Positions 1 to 6,082 of a DNA stretch of 10,030 nucleotides are shown in pieces. Below the pieces are notes generated by a model. It was not told where the DNA came from and did not search any database. It was given only the letters and a program-made list of their open reading frames with translations. Both the position numbers and the translations under genes were made by a program. Origin of the DNA: Planctomycetota bacterium. GTDB taxonomy: Bacteria > Planctomycetota > Planctomycetia > Planctomycetales > Planctomycetaceae. The stretch lies in NCBI GenBank assembly GCA_026692825.1, contig JAPLOC010000078.1:17022-27051 (forward strand). Reading direction: 5' to 3'. Positions within the stretch are counted from its first letter, which is position 1; every line of letters starts with the position of its first letter.

Positions 1-368
1 AACGACACGCCATTACAGAGAACCTGAACGTCGCCCAATCCATTCGCGTCCTCCAAAGTGATTGCAATGGGAGTCTGCGTGTTGCGACCGTCGATCGACG
101 CGCAGGCGACGTAATACTGCGTGATGGACGCGGCCACCAGCAACGCGGCCGCCAGAACAACGCGCGACGAACGAAACAAGACGACGCACGCACAGCCCGT
201 CGCCGCGATTCCCAGGCACCCGACCCATAGCGGTCGGCGTGGATTCCCGTCGAAAAACGCCGGGATGCCCAGGACGGGATGCAGGCAGAGGAATCCGATG
301 AGCGGGAGCAAAAAGTACCCGGCGGTCAGTCCCAAGAGCGGCCGGGAGGCGGGGTTGTCGCGATTCAT
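1..368 (-). CDS. Small membrane protein, C-terminus outside window (partial)
   Basis: I read this frame directly on the minus strand. It opens with ATG at 368-366 and stays open for 122 codons to the window edge. The start has a GAGG Shine-Dalgarno at 379-376 with 7 nt spacing. The protein begins MNRDNPASRPLLGL and has three probable membrane helices at about residues 11-30, 46-65 and 68-89. A polar, extracytoplasmic-looking segment follows (IDGRNTQTPIAITLEDANG), so a soluble domain may lie beyond the edge. It starts 14 nt after the permease stop, so it is very likely the last visible gene of the GntR/ABC operon. I do not recognise the family. It could be an accessory subunit of the transporter or an unrelated membrane protein carried in the same unit. 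The coding frame and membrane nature are well supported; the function is unknown. Confidence 0.72.
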   Translation of the reverse strand, partial: MNRDNPASRPLLGLTAGYFLLPLIGFLCLHPVLGIPAFFDGNPRRPLWVGCLGIAATGCACVVLFRSSRVVLAAALLVAASITQYYVACASIDGRNTQTPIAITLEDANGLGDVQVLCNGVS

Positions 369-382
369 GGAATGACCTCGGT

Positions 383-1105
383 TCAGGCGGGGATTTCGAG
401 ATGCCGGTAGATGTGGGCCGCGCTCCAGGTGCAAAGCGCCGCCGCCAGCCAGAAGAACGGATTCCAGTACCAGAACGCCTTTTCAAACAGCGCATAGGCC
501 GGAGCGACCCGGGCCACGAACGGCGAGCTTTCCAGCGACTGCGAAATGGTCCAGATGACGAGGAATGCCAACGTCAGGATCGCCATGTCGCGGGCGGTGC
601 GCAGCCCTCCCCACAGACTGGAAGTCCGGCGCGGTGAAAGCAGCTTGCGGAGCGTGAGTACGAACGCGGTCAGGCAGTAAACGACCGCCGAGAGTTTGAG
701 AATTTCGACAACGCAGCTCGATTCGAAGTCACGCACCATGGGAAAGAAGACCGCGTCGTCAAATTCGAACACGCGGTGCATGTGCGCCCGGGGACCAAGA
801 GCAATCAAAGCCCAGGCGGTAGCGGTCATAAATCCCAGAAAGGCCATGCCCAACAGCCAGCGAGACCAGAAGATTCGCGAGCGCGTCATCCCTCGGGTGA
901 AGACATAACACAATGTCGACGAAGATTCCGAAAACAAGGGCCAAGCGGTCGCCAGTCCCAGCAGTTGGGCGACCACGAGTAGCCACGATTCGGTCACTGG
1001 CAATGGGGCGGTGTCAAACAACACGATCAGCCAGACGACGAGTGCCGCTGGTATCCACCAGCCGAGTACTCGGCAGAGATCATATTTCAGCAGTGCAAAT
1101 CTCAC
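383..1105 (-). CDS. ABC-2-like permease subunit, six transmembrane helices
   Basis: This 240-residue integral membrane protein probably forms the channel of an ABC exporter driven by the ATPase encoded just upstream. Six hydrophobic helices can be placed at about residues 14-32, 41-58, 82-104, 130-152, 172-190 and 213-232. This matches the usual ABC-2 permease layout. The loop around residues 70-84 (TRGMTRSRIFWSRW) resembles the cytoplasmic coupling stretch of such permeases, where an 'R/S-R-x-x-x-x-R' pattern precedes helix 3. The start is GTG at 1105-1103, chosen because AGGAG lies 6 nt upstream at 1116-1112 and the protein aligns with the beginning of helix 1. The gene begins 31 nt after the ATPase stop and a membrane protein gene follows after 14 nt. 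The substrate is not evident; in YtrABCDEF-like systems such permeases are linked to cell-wall-active compounds, but that link is only by analogy. Confidence 0.8.
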   Translation of the reverse strand: MRFALLKYDLCRVLGWWIPAALVVWLIVLFDTAPLPVTESWLLVVAQLLGLATAWPLFSESSSTLCYVFTRGMTRSRIFWSRWLLGMAFLGFMTATAWALIALGPRAHMHRVFEFDDAVFFPMVRDFESSCVVEILKLSAVVYCLTAFVLTLRKLLSPRRTSSLWGGLRTARDMAILTLAFLVIWTISQSLESSPFVARVAPAYALFEKAFWYWNPFFWLAAALCTWSAAHIYRHLEIPA

Positions 1106-1111
1106 GTTGGA

Positions 1112-1116
1112 CTCCT
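1112..1116 (-). promoter_or_regulatory. Shine-Dalgarno AGGAG of the permease gene
   Basis: AGGAG on the minus strand lies 6 nt before the GTG at 1105. This is the strongest ribosome-binding site in the window and it decides the GTG start of the permease. It lies just downstream of the TGTCATT tandem repeat that occupies most of the ATPase-permease spacer. Confidence 0.7.
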
Positions 1117-1127
1117 GTGGGGGGCGT

Positions 1128-1155
1128 TGTCATTTGTCATTTGTCATTTGTCATT
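1128..1155. repeat. Tandem heptamer repeat, TGTCATT x4
   Basis: Four exact head-to-tail copies of TGTCATT (AATGACA on the minus strand) occupy 28 bp. Because seven is not a multiple of three, the array shifts frame with every copy. The stop codon of the ABC ATPase (TGA at 1139-1137) falls inside the array, and the array fills most of the gap before the permease ribosome-binding site. Short heptamer arrays are known as dispersed intergenic repeats in several bacterial groups. Membership in such a family here is inference. Confidence 0.9.
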
Positions 1156-2096
1156 GGGATTTCTTCGTTCCGCATTCCTCGATCTCGGGGCCTTCTGGTT
1201 CGATTTCCGGCGAACTCCAGATAGAGTTCCTCGAGATTCAAACCGTACTCCCGAGCGTCGGGGCGGATTTCGCCGGGCAGCGCAGAGAGAAATCGCAGCC
1301 AGGCGGCGTCGCTGAAATCGAGTACCGTCGCCGTCGTGCCGCCCGCTTCATCCGCCTCGTACGCATGGACGCGAAAGTGTTCGTCGAACACCGACCGTTC
1401 CAGCCGCAACGGCACGAACAGTCGACGTGTCCCCGACTTGAGTTCGTCGAGAACTCCAGAATGCAGCAGTCGACCCTTGCGCAACAGAATGATCCGATCG
1501 ACCACCCGTTCCAGATCACTGAGAATGTGCGATGAGAGCAATACGGTCCGGTTCCCTTCGAGCGCCAGGTCGAGTACGCAGTCGAGAAACGCCCGTCGCG
1601 ATTCCAGATCGAGTCCGTTCGCTGGTTCGTCGAAGATCAACAGCTCGGCCCCCTGACACAGCGCCAACAAGAGCAGCGTCTTGCGGCGTTGCCCCGAAGA
1701 CATCAGCCCGAACCGGCTCTTTCGGGAGAGATCAAACGCGTCGAGCAACTGGTCGGCGCGTCGCGCTTCCCACTTCGGAAACAGACTGGCGTTCATCCGC
1801 AGTGCCCCGCCGACCGTCATCCACCACGGCAGCCGCATCGATTCCGAGACGTAGGCGATTCGCTGGAGAGTCTCCTCCCGCTGGTGGTGCGGGTCGACGC
1901 CAAGCGTCAGCACGGACCCCGCCGACGGGTACAGGTGCCCCATCAGCATGCGGATCGTCGTCGTCTTGCCGGCCCCGTTGTTGCCGAGCAGGCCGCAGAC
2001 CGACCCGACGGGGACAGCCAGCGACAGATCGTCGACAACCGGCGATTTGCCAAAGCGTTTGGTGAGGCCGCGAGTCTCAAGGGCGGGCGGGTTCAT
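1137..2096 (-). CDS. ABC transporter ATP-binding protein (YtrB/BcrA-like)
   Basis: This 319-residue nucleotide-binding subunit hydrolyses ATP to drive export through the neighbouring permease. Visible motifs in order: Walker A GNNGAGKT (38-45), a Q-loop position filled by E85 in AYVSESMRLP, signature MSSGQ (132-136, a variant of LSGGQ), Walker B LLIFDE (152-157), D-loop GLD (161-163) and switch histidine H190 in LLSSHIL. Residues after about 210 form the variable C-terminal region common in this subfamily. The last dozen residues (308-319, MRNEEIPMTNDK) look like read-through into an intergenic repeat rather than family sequence. The ATG at 2096 overlaps the end of the GntR gene by 20 bp, which indicates translational coupling. 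The GntR-ABC-permease order matches the YtrA-type regulated exporters. The ATPase call is certain; the substrate is unknown. Confidence 0.93.
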   Translation of the reverse strand: MNPPALETRGLTKRFGKSPVVDDLSLAVPVGSVCGLLGNNGAGKTTTIRMLMGHLYPSAGSVLTLGVDPHHQREETLQRIAYVSESMRLPWWMTVGGALRMNASLFPKWEARRADQLLDAFDLSRKSRFGLMSSGQRRKTLLLLALCQGAELLIFDEPANGLDLESRRAFLDCVLDLALEGNRTVLLSSHILSDLERVVDRIILLRKGRLLHSGVLDELKSGTRRLFVPLRLERSVFDEHFRVHAYEADEAGGTTATVLDFSDAAWLRFLSALPGEIRPDAREYGLNLEELYLEFAGNRTRRPRDRGMRNEEIPMTNDK

Positions 2097-2499
2097 GCTT
2101 TCCCTTCTTCTCTTCGGGGGTTTGGCGGATCTTCTGATACTCCGCCGAGACGATCTGGTCGATTTCGCGTTTGCTCAATCCGTGCCGCAGACCTTCCACG
2201 AGCATCGCACGTGATAGTTCCGCGACCCGCCGTTCGATCTCTTCCGGCGAAGGCCGCAACGACTGGTCGGCGACGAACGCGCCATCTCCCTGACGCATTA
2301 CGATGACCCCCGCGCCGGCGAGTTCGCCGTAGATGCGGGTGACAGTCGTCGGGTTCACCTGCAGTTGCTTCGACAACTCACGAATTGACGGCAGCCGGGT
2401 GCCAGGAGCGAGCCGGCCGCTGACGATCAGCCAGTGAATCTGCTCGATCACCTGGCGGGTGACGGGGCGGCTGCTGTTGTGGTCGACGTGAATGTGCAT
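2077..2499 (-). CDS. GntR-family transcriptional repressor, YtrA subfamily
   Basis: This 140-residue DNA-binding protein probably represses its own operon. Residues 10-78 form the GntR winged helix-turn-helix: first helix RQVIEQIHWLIVSG, then LPSIRELS (36-43), the recognition helix NPTTVTRIYGEL (49-60) and the wing GAGVIVMRQGDGAFV (62-76). The remaining 60 residues are too short for a FadR, HutC or MocR effector domain and look helical. This short dimerisation tail is the hallmark of the YtrA subfamily, whose genes usually sit beside ABC transporters, as here. The ATG at 2499 is the first in frame and lies about 29 nt below the predicted transcription start; the Shine-Dalgarno is weak. Its 3' end overlaps the ATPase start by 20 bp. 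A perfect inverted repeat over the promoter is the likely binding site. The effector is unknown. Confidence 0.92.
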   Translation of the reverse strand: MHIHVDHNSSRPVTRQVIEQIHWLIVSGRLAPGTRLPSIRELSKQLQVNPTTVTRIYGELAGAGVIVMRQGDGAFVADQSLRPSPEEIERRVAELSRAMLVEGLRHGLSKREIDQIVSAEYQKIRQTPEEKKGKHEPARP

Positions 2500-2519
2500 G
2501 CTGTCGGCGGGATGTTTTC

Positions 2520-2544
2520 ACTGTATGACAACACATCATACAGT
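2520..2544. promoter_or_regulatory. Probable GntR operator, perfect 9-bp inverted repeat
   Basis: ACTGTATGA at 2520-2528 and its exact reverse complement TCATACAGT at 2536-2544 are separated by 7 bp. The site begins 21 bp upstream of the repressor start codon and covers the predicted -10 element, so repressor binding would block RNA polymerase. YtrA-type regulators are known to bind symmetric sites in their own promoters. Assigning this site to this repressor is inference from position and symmetry. Confidence 0.75.
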
Positions 2545-2563
2545 TGGGGTGTGAGTGCGGCAA
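2535..2563 (-). promoter_or_regulatory. Sigma-70-type promoter of the GntR/ABC operon
   Basis: Read on the minus strand, TTGCCG (2563-2558) is followed after exactly 17 bp by TATGAT (2540-2535). The -10 matches the consensus at 5 of 6 positions and the -35 at 4 of 6. The predicted transcription start is near 2528, giving a leader of about 29 nt. The -10 lies within the operator palindrome. Confidence 0.6.
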
Positions 2564-2576
2564 GTGCGAATTGTGT

Positions 2577-2828
2577 CAGCGGGCAACGTAGGCGTCTTTC
2601 TCCGAAAGACGGCCCCCGCTGCGTTCACGACGGCAAATGGGCATCGCGGAATGTTGAGGGGACCGGCGAAGAGGCGAAGCCCCGACGGGGGCCAATCCAT
2701 TTTGCGATGGACGGCTCGCTTGTGAGGTTGCGCCGGCCCCGAGTGCGTCGTGCGACGGAGTACGCACAGCGGGCCGCGCACTCAGCGAGTGCGGGCTAAA
2801 AGGAAGCGGTAGTTGATAACCGCTTCCT
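2577..2828. repeat. Intergenic block of strong hairpins between divergent genes
   Basis: The gap between the GntR gene and the decarboxylase (2500-2965) has no credible gene. Beyond the operator it holds three perfect short-loop hairpins. These are CGTCTTTC/GAAAGACG at 2593-2600 and 2604-2611 (3-nt loop), CGCACTC/GAGTGCG at 2777-2783 and 2787-2793 (3-nt loop), and AGGAAGCGGT/ACCGCTTCCT at 2801-2810 and 2819-2828 (8-nt loop). None is followed by a T-run, so they do not look like simple intrinsic terminators. They resemble REP-like dispersed elements; that they are dispersed in the genome is inference. Confidence 0.65.
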
Positions 2829-2929
2829 GACGGGCGCGGCTCGGTGTGCGGATCGTTTTCGAATGCGGGTGTCGATATCCGCTTACTGCGTGCGCGGCTC
2901 TTTGGAAGCGCCGCGTTTTCAGCGGCCGA

Positions 2930-2958
2930 TTGAGACTCTCTTCAATTCCCCCTAAACT
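2930..2958 (+). promoter_or_regulatory. Promoter of the decarboxylase gene, probably giving a leaderless mRNA
   Basis: TTGAGA (2930-2935, 5 of 6 consensus) is followed after 17 bp by TAAACT (2953-2958, 4 of 6). The usual start distance of about 7 nt after the -10 falls at 2965-2966, which is the A of the ATG. No Shine-Dalgarno is present in the short gap. Together these suggest a leaderless transcript and support 2966 as the true start. Confidence 0.55.
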
Positions 2959-2965
2959 CGACCCG

Positions 2966-4519
2966 ATGGCCTCCTCCGATCCCGAATTAGAACAAGCCGC
3001 CCGTCGCATTCGGCGGGCGTATCAACCCGAACTCTTTCGCGCCGCGGGAGAGCGGTTGATTGACCAGTTGGCGTCGCACCTCGATCGATCCGAACAGTCA
3101 CAGGGATCGGTCTTGAACTGGACCGATCCTCGAGAGCTCACATCGAGGGCGCTCGACTCACTGAACGACTTTCGTGCCGCGTGGAGTTCTCCCGCGGACG
3201 ATAGCCCCGCCGTTGGAGACGCTCGGTGTGTTGAACAGTTCGCGAAACTGGTGGAACTCGCGCTCGCGAATGGAATCAATCTGCATGACCCGCGGTATGT
3301 GGGGCATCAGGTTCCCGCTCCGGTCCCGCTCGCGGGTTTGTTCGACTGCATTGGAGCGGTCACCAACAACCCCATGGCGATTTATGAAATGGGGCCGTGG
3401 GCCTGCGCCGCCGAACAGGCGATGATCCGCACTCTGACGGGACACATCGGCTGGGACAGCACCATTAGCGGCGGGATCGTGACGCATGGAGCGTCGATCG
3501 CGAATCTGACGGCGATTCTTGTCGCCCGCAACGTGAAGCTGGGACAGAGCTGGGAACAGGGGATCGCGCCCGAGTTGCAGTCGGCGGGCGGCCAGCCCGC
3601 GAAACTGGTCGTGCAGGCGGATGCCCATTACTGCCTCGCCCGGGCGGCTGGCATCACTGGGATCGGCACGAACCACGTCGTGCCCGCGGCGCTCGATGAT
3701 CGCCGGCGCATGGACCCACAACGACTCGATGACTCACTGACTGACTTGAAACGCCGGGGGCATCCGATCATCGCGGTCGCGGCCAGTTCCTGCGCGACCC
3801 CCATCGGCGCGTTCGACCCGCTGGTGGAAATCGCCGACGTCTGCCGACGACACGAAGTGTGGTTGCATGTCGACGCGGCGCACGGCGGAGCGGCACTCCT
3901 CAGCAAGAAGCATCGCCACTTACTCGAGGGGCTCGATCAGGCCGACAGTCTCACGTGGGACGCACACAAGATGCTGTTTGTTCCCGCCCTGTGCGCGTTT
4001 CTGTTCTACAAGAACAAACAGCACAGCTTTGAGGCGTTTCGCCAAAGCGCCCCGTACCTGTTCGATCCCTCCACTCCGGGACTCGCGGAATTCGATGGCG
4101 GTTTGCGCACACTGGAATGCACAAAGCGTGGGGCGGCACTCGGGTTGTGGGGCGTCTGGAGCCTGTTCGGGCCGCAGTTGTTTGAGGATCTGGTCGACGT
4201 GACGTTCGCGCTCGGACGAACGCTGCATGAAAAACTCGCGGCCGCCGACGATTTCGTGCCTCTGCACGAGCCGCAATGCAACATCGTGGTCTTTCGCCAC
4301 ATTCCCGCGAAACTCCGCAATGCGACCCCCGCCGAGATCGGCGCGTTTCAACTTCGACTGCGACGTTCGGTGATTGAGTCGGGCGAGAGTTATCTGGTCC
4401 CCACATCACAAAACGGTGTGGCTGCGCTTCGTTGCACCCTGATCAATCCTCTAACAACGGCCGATCATCTCGACAACGTATTGGAGACTCTCCGCCATCA
4501 CGGCAAGCGTCTTCTGTAA
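2966..4519 (+). CDS. Group II PLP-dependent decarboxylase (amino-acid decarboxylase)
   Basis: This 517-residue cytosolic enzyme of the Pyridoxal_deC family (glutamate, aromatic and diaminobutyrate decarboxylases) removes CO2 from an amino acid by means of pyridoxal phosphate. Visible landmarks: a substrate/cofactor segment HPRYVGHQVPAPVPLAG, the phosphate-binding loop THGASIANLTA (173-183), H221 in ADAHYCLARAAG that would stack on the PLP ring, HVDAAHGG with D303 that pairs with the pyridine nitrogen, and DAHKML with K335 as the Schiff-base lysine. The C-terminus (LRCTLINPLTTADHLD) is typical of the family. I chose ATG 2966 rather than an in-frame ATG at 2846, because the 40 extra codons cover hairpin and promoter DNA and have no family character. 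The sequence resembles diaminobutyrate decarboxylase-like members, but the substrate cannot be assigned from it. The 3' end overlaps gluQ on the other strand by 77 bp. Confidence 0.9.
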   Translation: MASSDPELEQAARRIRRAYQPELFRAAGERLIDQLASHLDRSEQSQGSVLNWTDPRELTSRALDSLNDFRAAWSSPADDSPAVGDARCVEQFAKLVELALANGINLHDPRYVGHQVPAPVPLAGLFDCIGAVTNNPMAIYEMGPWACAAEQAMIRTLTGHIGWDSTISGGIVTHGASIANLTAILVARNVKLGQSWEQGIAPELQSAGGQPAKLVVQADAHYCLARAAGITGIGTNHVVPAALDDRRRMDPQRLDDSLTDLKRRGHPIIAVAASSCATPIGAFDPLVEIADVCRRHEVWLHVDAAHGGAALLSKKHRHLLEGLDQADSLTWDAHKMLFVPALCAFLFYKNKQHSFEAFRQSAPYLFDPSTPGLAEFDGGLRTLECTKRGAALGLWGVWSLFGPQLFEDLVDVTFALGRTLHEKLAAADDFVPLHEPQCNIVVFRHIPAKLRNATPAEIGAFQLRLRRSVIESGESYLVPTSQNGVAALRCTLINPLTTADHLDNVLETLRHHGKRLL

Positions 4520-5396
4520 CCTTACCAGGCGAGCGGGGCGGCGTCAGCCCCCTGCCAACCCACTCCCCCACCTCCGCCGCCTCAACCGCAATCCCTTCGC
4601 TCACCAGCCCCACCCGCAACGCCGCCAGTCCAATCACCTGGGCGGCGGAGTATCCCGCCTGTCGCAAATCCTCCAGTGGTGGAGCGGCCTCGCTCTTCGA
4701 CAATTTGCGACCGTTCGCATCCAAAATCAGGGGATGGTGAAACAACCGAGGCGTGGCGTCGTTTCCCAGAAGTCGGCGCAGCAGAAGTTGTCGACCGGTC
4801 GACGGCAACAGGTCATCGCCCCGAATGATCCAATCGATTCCGTCGGTCAGGTCATCCACCGTGACTGCGAACTGGTAAGTCCAGTGCCCATGCCGGTCGC
4901 GGATCACGAAATCGCCACTCTGATTCGCAGGCTGCTGCACCTGGACACCATGGCGGTCGTCGAAAAACCGAATGCGGTCATCGGGAAGTCGGATGCGCAA
5001 CAACGTCGTCGGCGACTCAGGCAATCTGCGGTCGCGACACGTACCGGCGTAACAGGGTTCGAGACCATCGCGGGTCGTCCCCAGAATTTTGCGGCTGCAT
5101 TCACAGGCATAGATCAGTCCGCGATCGCGCAGAGCTGAAAGTGCCGACTCGTAGCGGTCGAAGTGCGACGACTGCCGCGACCAGTTACCGCCGCGCGCGG
5201 GGAGGAAACCGAGCCACTCCAGGTCAGCGATCAGACGATCGGTGTATTCAGGACGGCAACGTTGGCGATCGTGGTCTTCGATCCGGACATCGATCGTCGC
5301 CTGTTCGCGGTCGGCCAGTCCCCAGACAAAAATCATCGCGGCGACATGCCCCAGATGCAGCGGGCCGGTCGGACTGGGGGCGAAACGGGTGCGCAT
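4443..5396 (-). CDS. gluQ: Glutamyl-Q tRNA(Asp) synthetase
   Basis: GluQ-RS is a shortened glutamyl-tRNA synthetase without an anticodon-binding domain. It activates glutamate and attaches it to queuosine at position 34 of tRNA-Asp. In this 317-residue protein the class I motifs are clear: HLGH (14-17) after FAPSPTGPL, and KLSKS (231-235). The zinc site fits C98, C100, Y116 and C120 (CEC ... CYAGTC), and RIEDHD (39-44) matches the conserved RIEDxD. The start is ATG 5396, immediately before TRFAPSPTG; an in-frame ATG at 5474 would add 26 residues without family character. There is no strong Shine-Dalgarno. The C-terminal tail from about residue 282 (RGLTPPR and onward) is probably not family sequence: it is encoded by a palindromic repeat and then by the antisense of the decarboxylase end. 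The catalytic call is very secure. Confidence 0.95.
   Translation of the reverse strand: MRTRFAPSPTGPLHLGHVAAMIFVWGLADREQATIDVRIEDHDRQRCRPEYTDRLIADLEWLGFLPARGGNWSRQSSHFDRYESALSALRDRGLIYACECSRKILGTTRDGLEPCYAGTCRDRRLPESPTTLLRIRLPDDRIRFFDDRHGVQVQQPANQSGDFVIRDRHGHWTYQFAVTVDDLTDGIDWIIRGDDLLPSTGRQLLLRRLLGNDATPRLFHHPLILDANGRKLSKSEAAPPLEDLRQAGYSAAQVIGLAALRVGLVSEGIAVEAAEVGEWVGRGLTPPRSPGKVTEDACRDGGESPIRCRDDRPLLED
4535..4551. repeat. REP-like GC hairpin inside the gluQ 3' end
   Basis: GGGGC (4535-4539) and GCCCC (4547-4551) form a stem with a 7-nt loop, 15 bp after the decarboxylase stop. No T-run follows on either strand. On the gluQ strand it encodes residues 282-288, RGLTPPR. I believe similar short palindromes with a GLTPPR reading are common between genes in planctomycetes, but that is recollection, not something tested here. 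It could still slow transcription of the convergent genes. Confidence 0.5.
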
Positions 5397-5533
5397 GGGA
5401 ACTTCCCGGGAATTCAACGACGGGCTGATCGTAGCGAATTTTCCGCCCGACCAGAAACGGACCCACAGTGTCACATGATCGTGATGAGTGTTGTGTCGCG
5501 AGGCATGGAAATCGGCTGTTGCGGTGTGGTTTC

Positions 5534-5542
5534 TGTTAGAAT
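5534..5542 (+). promoter_or_regulatory. Possible extended -10 promoter of the 113-residue protein gene
   Basis: TGTTAGAAT carries a TGN extension plus TAGAAT (5 of 6 consensus). The expected transcription start near 5549 would leave a leader of about 44 nt. No good -35 sits at 16-18 bp, as is usual for extended -10 promoters. Position and orientation suit the gene at 5593. Confidence 0.4.
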
Positions 5543-5592
5543 CCGCAGAAAGCTAAACCCTCTGTTCTCCATTTTTCCCAGAGCTGATTCGC

Positions 5593-5934
5593 ATGTCACT
5601 GAAACTCGAGGCTGTTCCGGTCTCCGCGGAGTTGCTCACGATCCATGAGCGGGCTGGGGGCGGGGAACTGGAGATGTACGCGGTCGCCCGTCCCAAAGGG
5701 TATTTGCGATTGACTGTCGCCGACGAGTCGGCGGGAAAAGAGGGAGGTCGCAGGACGCACATTACGGTCTCATTCGCGGCAAAAACCGATCCCGCGACGC
5801 TTCCTTCCCGTCGGCCCAACGATAAAGAACTCCGTGAAATTCTCGCCCATTTCGCGTACATGGGCACGTTTGAGGAAGACAATTCCCTGACCGAAGCGGG
5901 GGGGCTGGTACGGCATTTGTGGAGTGCGGAATAG
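5593..5934 (+). CDS. Hypothetical protein, 113 residues
   Basis: I do not recognise this protein. It has no signal peptide and no membrane helix, so it is probably cytosolic. The N-terminal half looks like beta strands (LKLEAVPVSAELLTIHER, then ELEMYAVARPKGYLRLTV). A charged loop follows, then another strand THITVSFAA at about residues 55-63, and a helical C-terminus (RRPNDKELREILAHFAYMG, about 73-91) ending in EEDNSLTEAGGLVRHLW. The compact fold, the ATG preceded by a plausible promoter, and good codon use favour a real gene. It lies between divergent gluQ and a tRNA gene, which gives no functional clue. A 9-bp hairpin follows its stop. It could be a lineage-specific protein; I assign no function. 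Confidence 0.7.
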   Translation: MSLKLEAVPVSAELLTIHERAGGGELEMYAVARPKGYLRLTVADESAGKEGGRRTHITVSFAAKTDPATLPSRRPNDKELREILAHFAYMGTFEEDNSLTEAGGLVRHLWSAE

Positions 5935-5966
5935 AGTTTTGGAATCCCCCGTTGTGGTTTCGTCGG

Positions 5967-5994
5967 CGACGGCGATGTAGAATCGTCGCCGTCG
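5967..5994. terminator. GC-rich hairpin after the 113-residue protein gene
   Basis: CGACGGCGA (5967-5975) and TCGCCGTCG (5986-5994) form a perfect 9-bp stem with a 10-nt loop, 32 bp after the stop codon at 5932-5934. There is no T-run, so termination is uncertain. The loop contains TGTAGAAT, a -10-like string that could belong to a promoter for the tRNA about 100 bp downstream, but no clear -35 accompanies it. Confidence 0.35.
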
Positions 5995-6082
5995 ACCGGG
6001 TTGATCGTCGCCAGCGACATGTCGCCGACGATCTGCCATCCTCCAACCGCCCCGAGGCGGCGGAGACCGGACGACACCCCTT

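Noticed and set aside
13..495. 160-codon open frame on the minus strand
   Set aside because: It overlaps the permease end and the whole partial membrane protein in another frame, is rich in Arg/Gly/Ser without family features, and the alternative frame has clear membrane helices and a ribosome-binding site.
1128..1155. Possible CRISPR array
   Set aside because: The units are 7 bp and contiguous with no spacers; this is a simple tandem repeat.
1532..2306. Two long plus-strand open frames (177 and 205 codons)
   Set aside because: They are antisense to the ATPase and GntR genes, which have full catalytic and DNA-binding motifs; the composition is the Arg-rich pattern typical of GC-rich shadows.
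2846..2965. Upstream in-frame ATG extending the decarboxylase by 40 residues
   Set aside because: The extra part covers promoter DNA, has no family similarity, and the ATG at 2966 fits both the family start and the predicted transcription start.
5403..5412. TTCCCGGGAA palindrome just upstream of gluQ
   Set aside because: A perfect 10-bp palindrome, but short and GC-centred, with no regulator nearby to bind it; chance is likely in GC-rich DNA.
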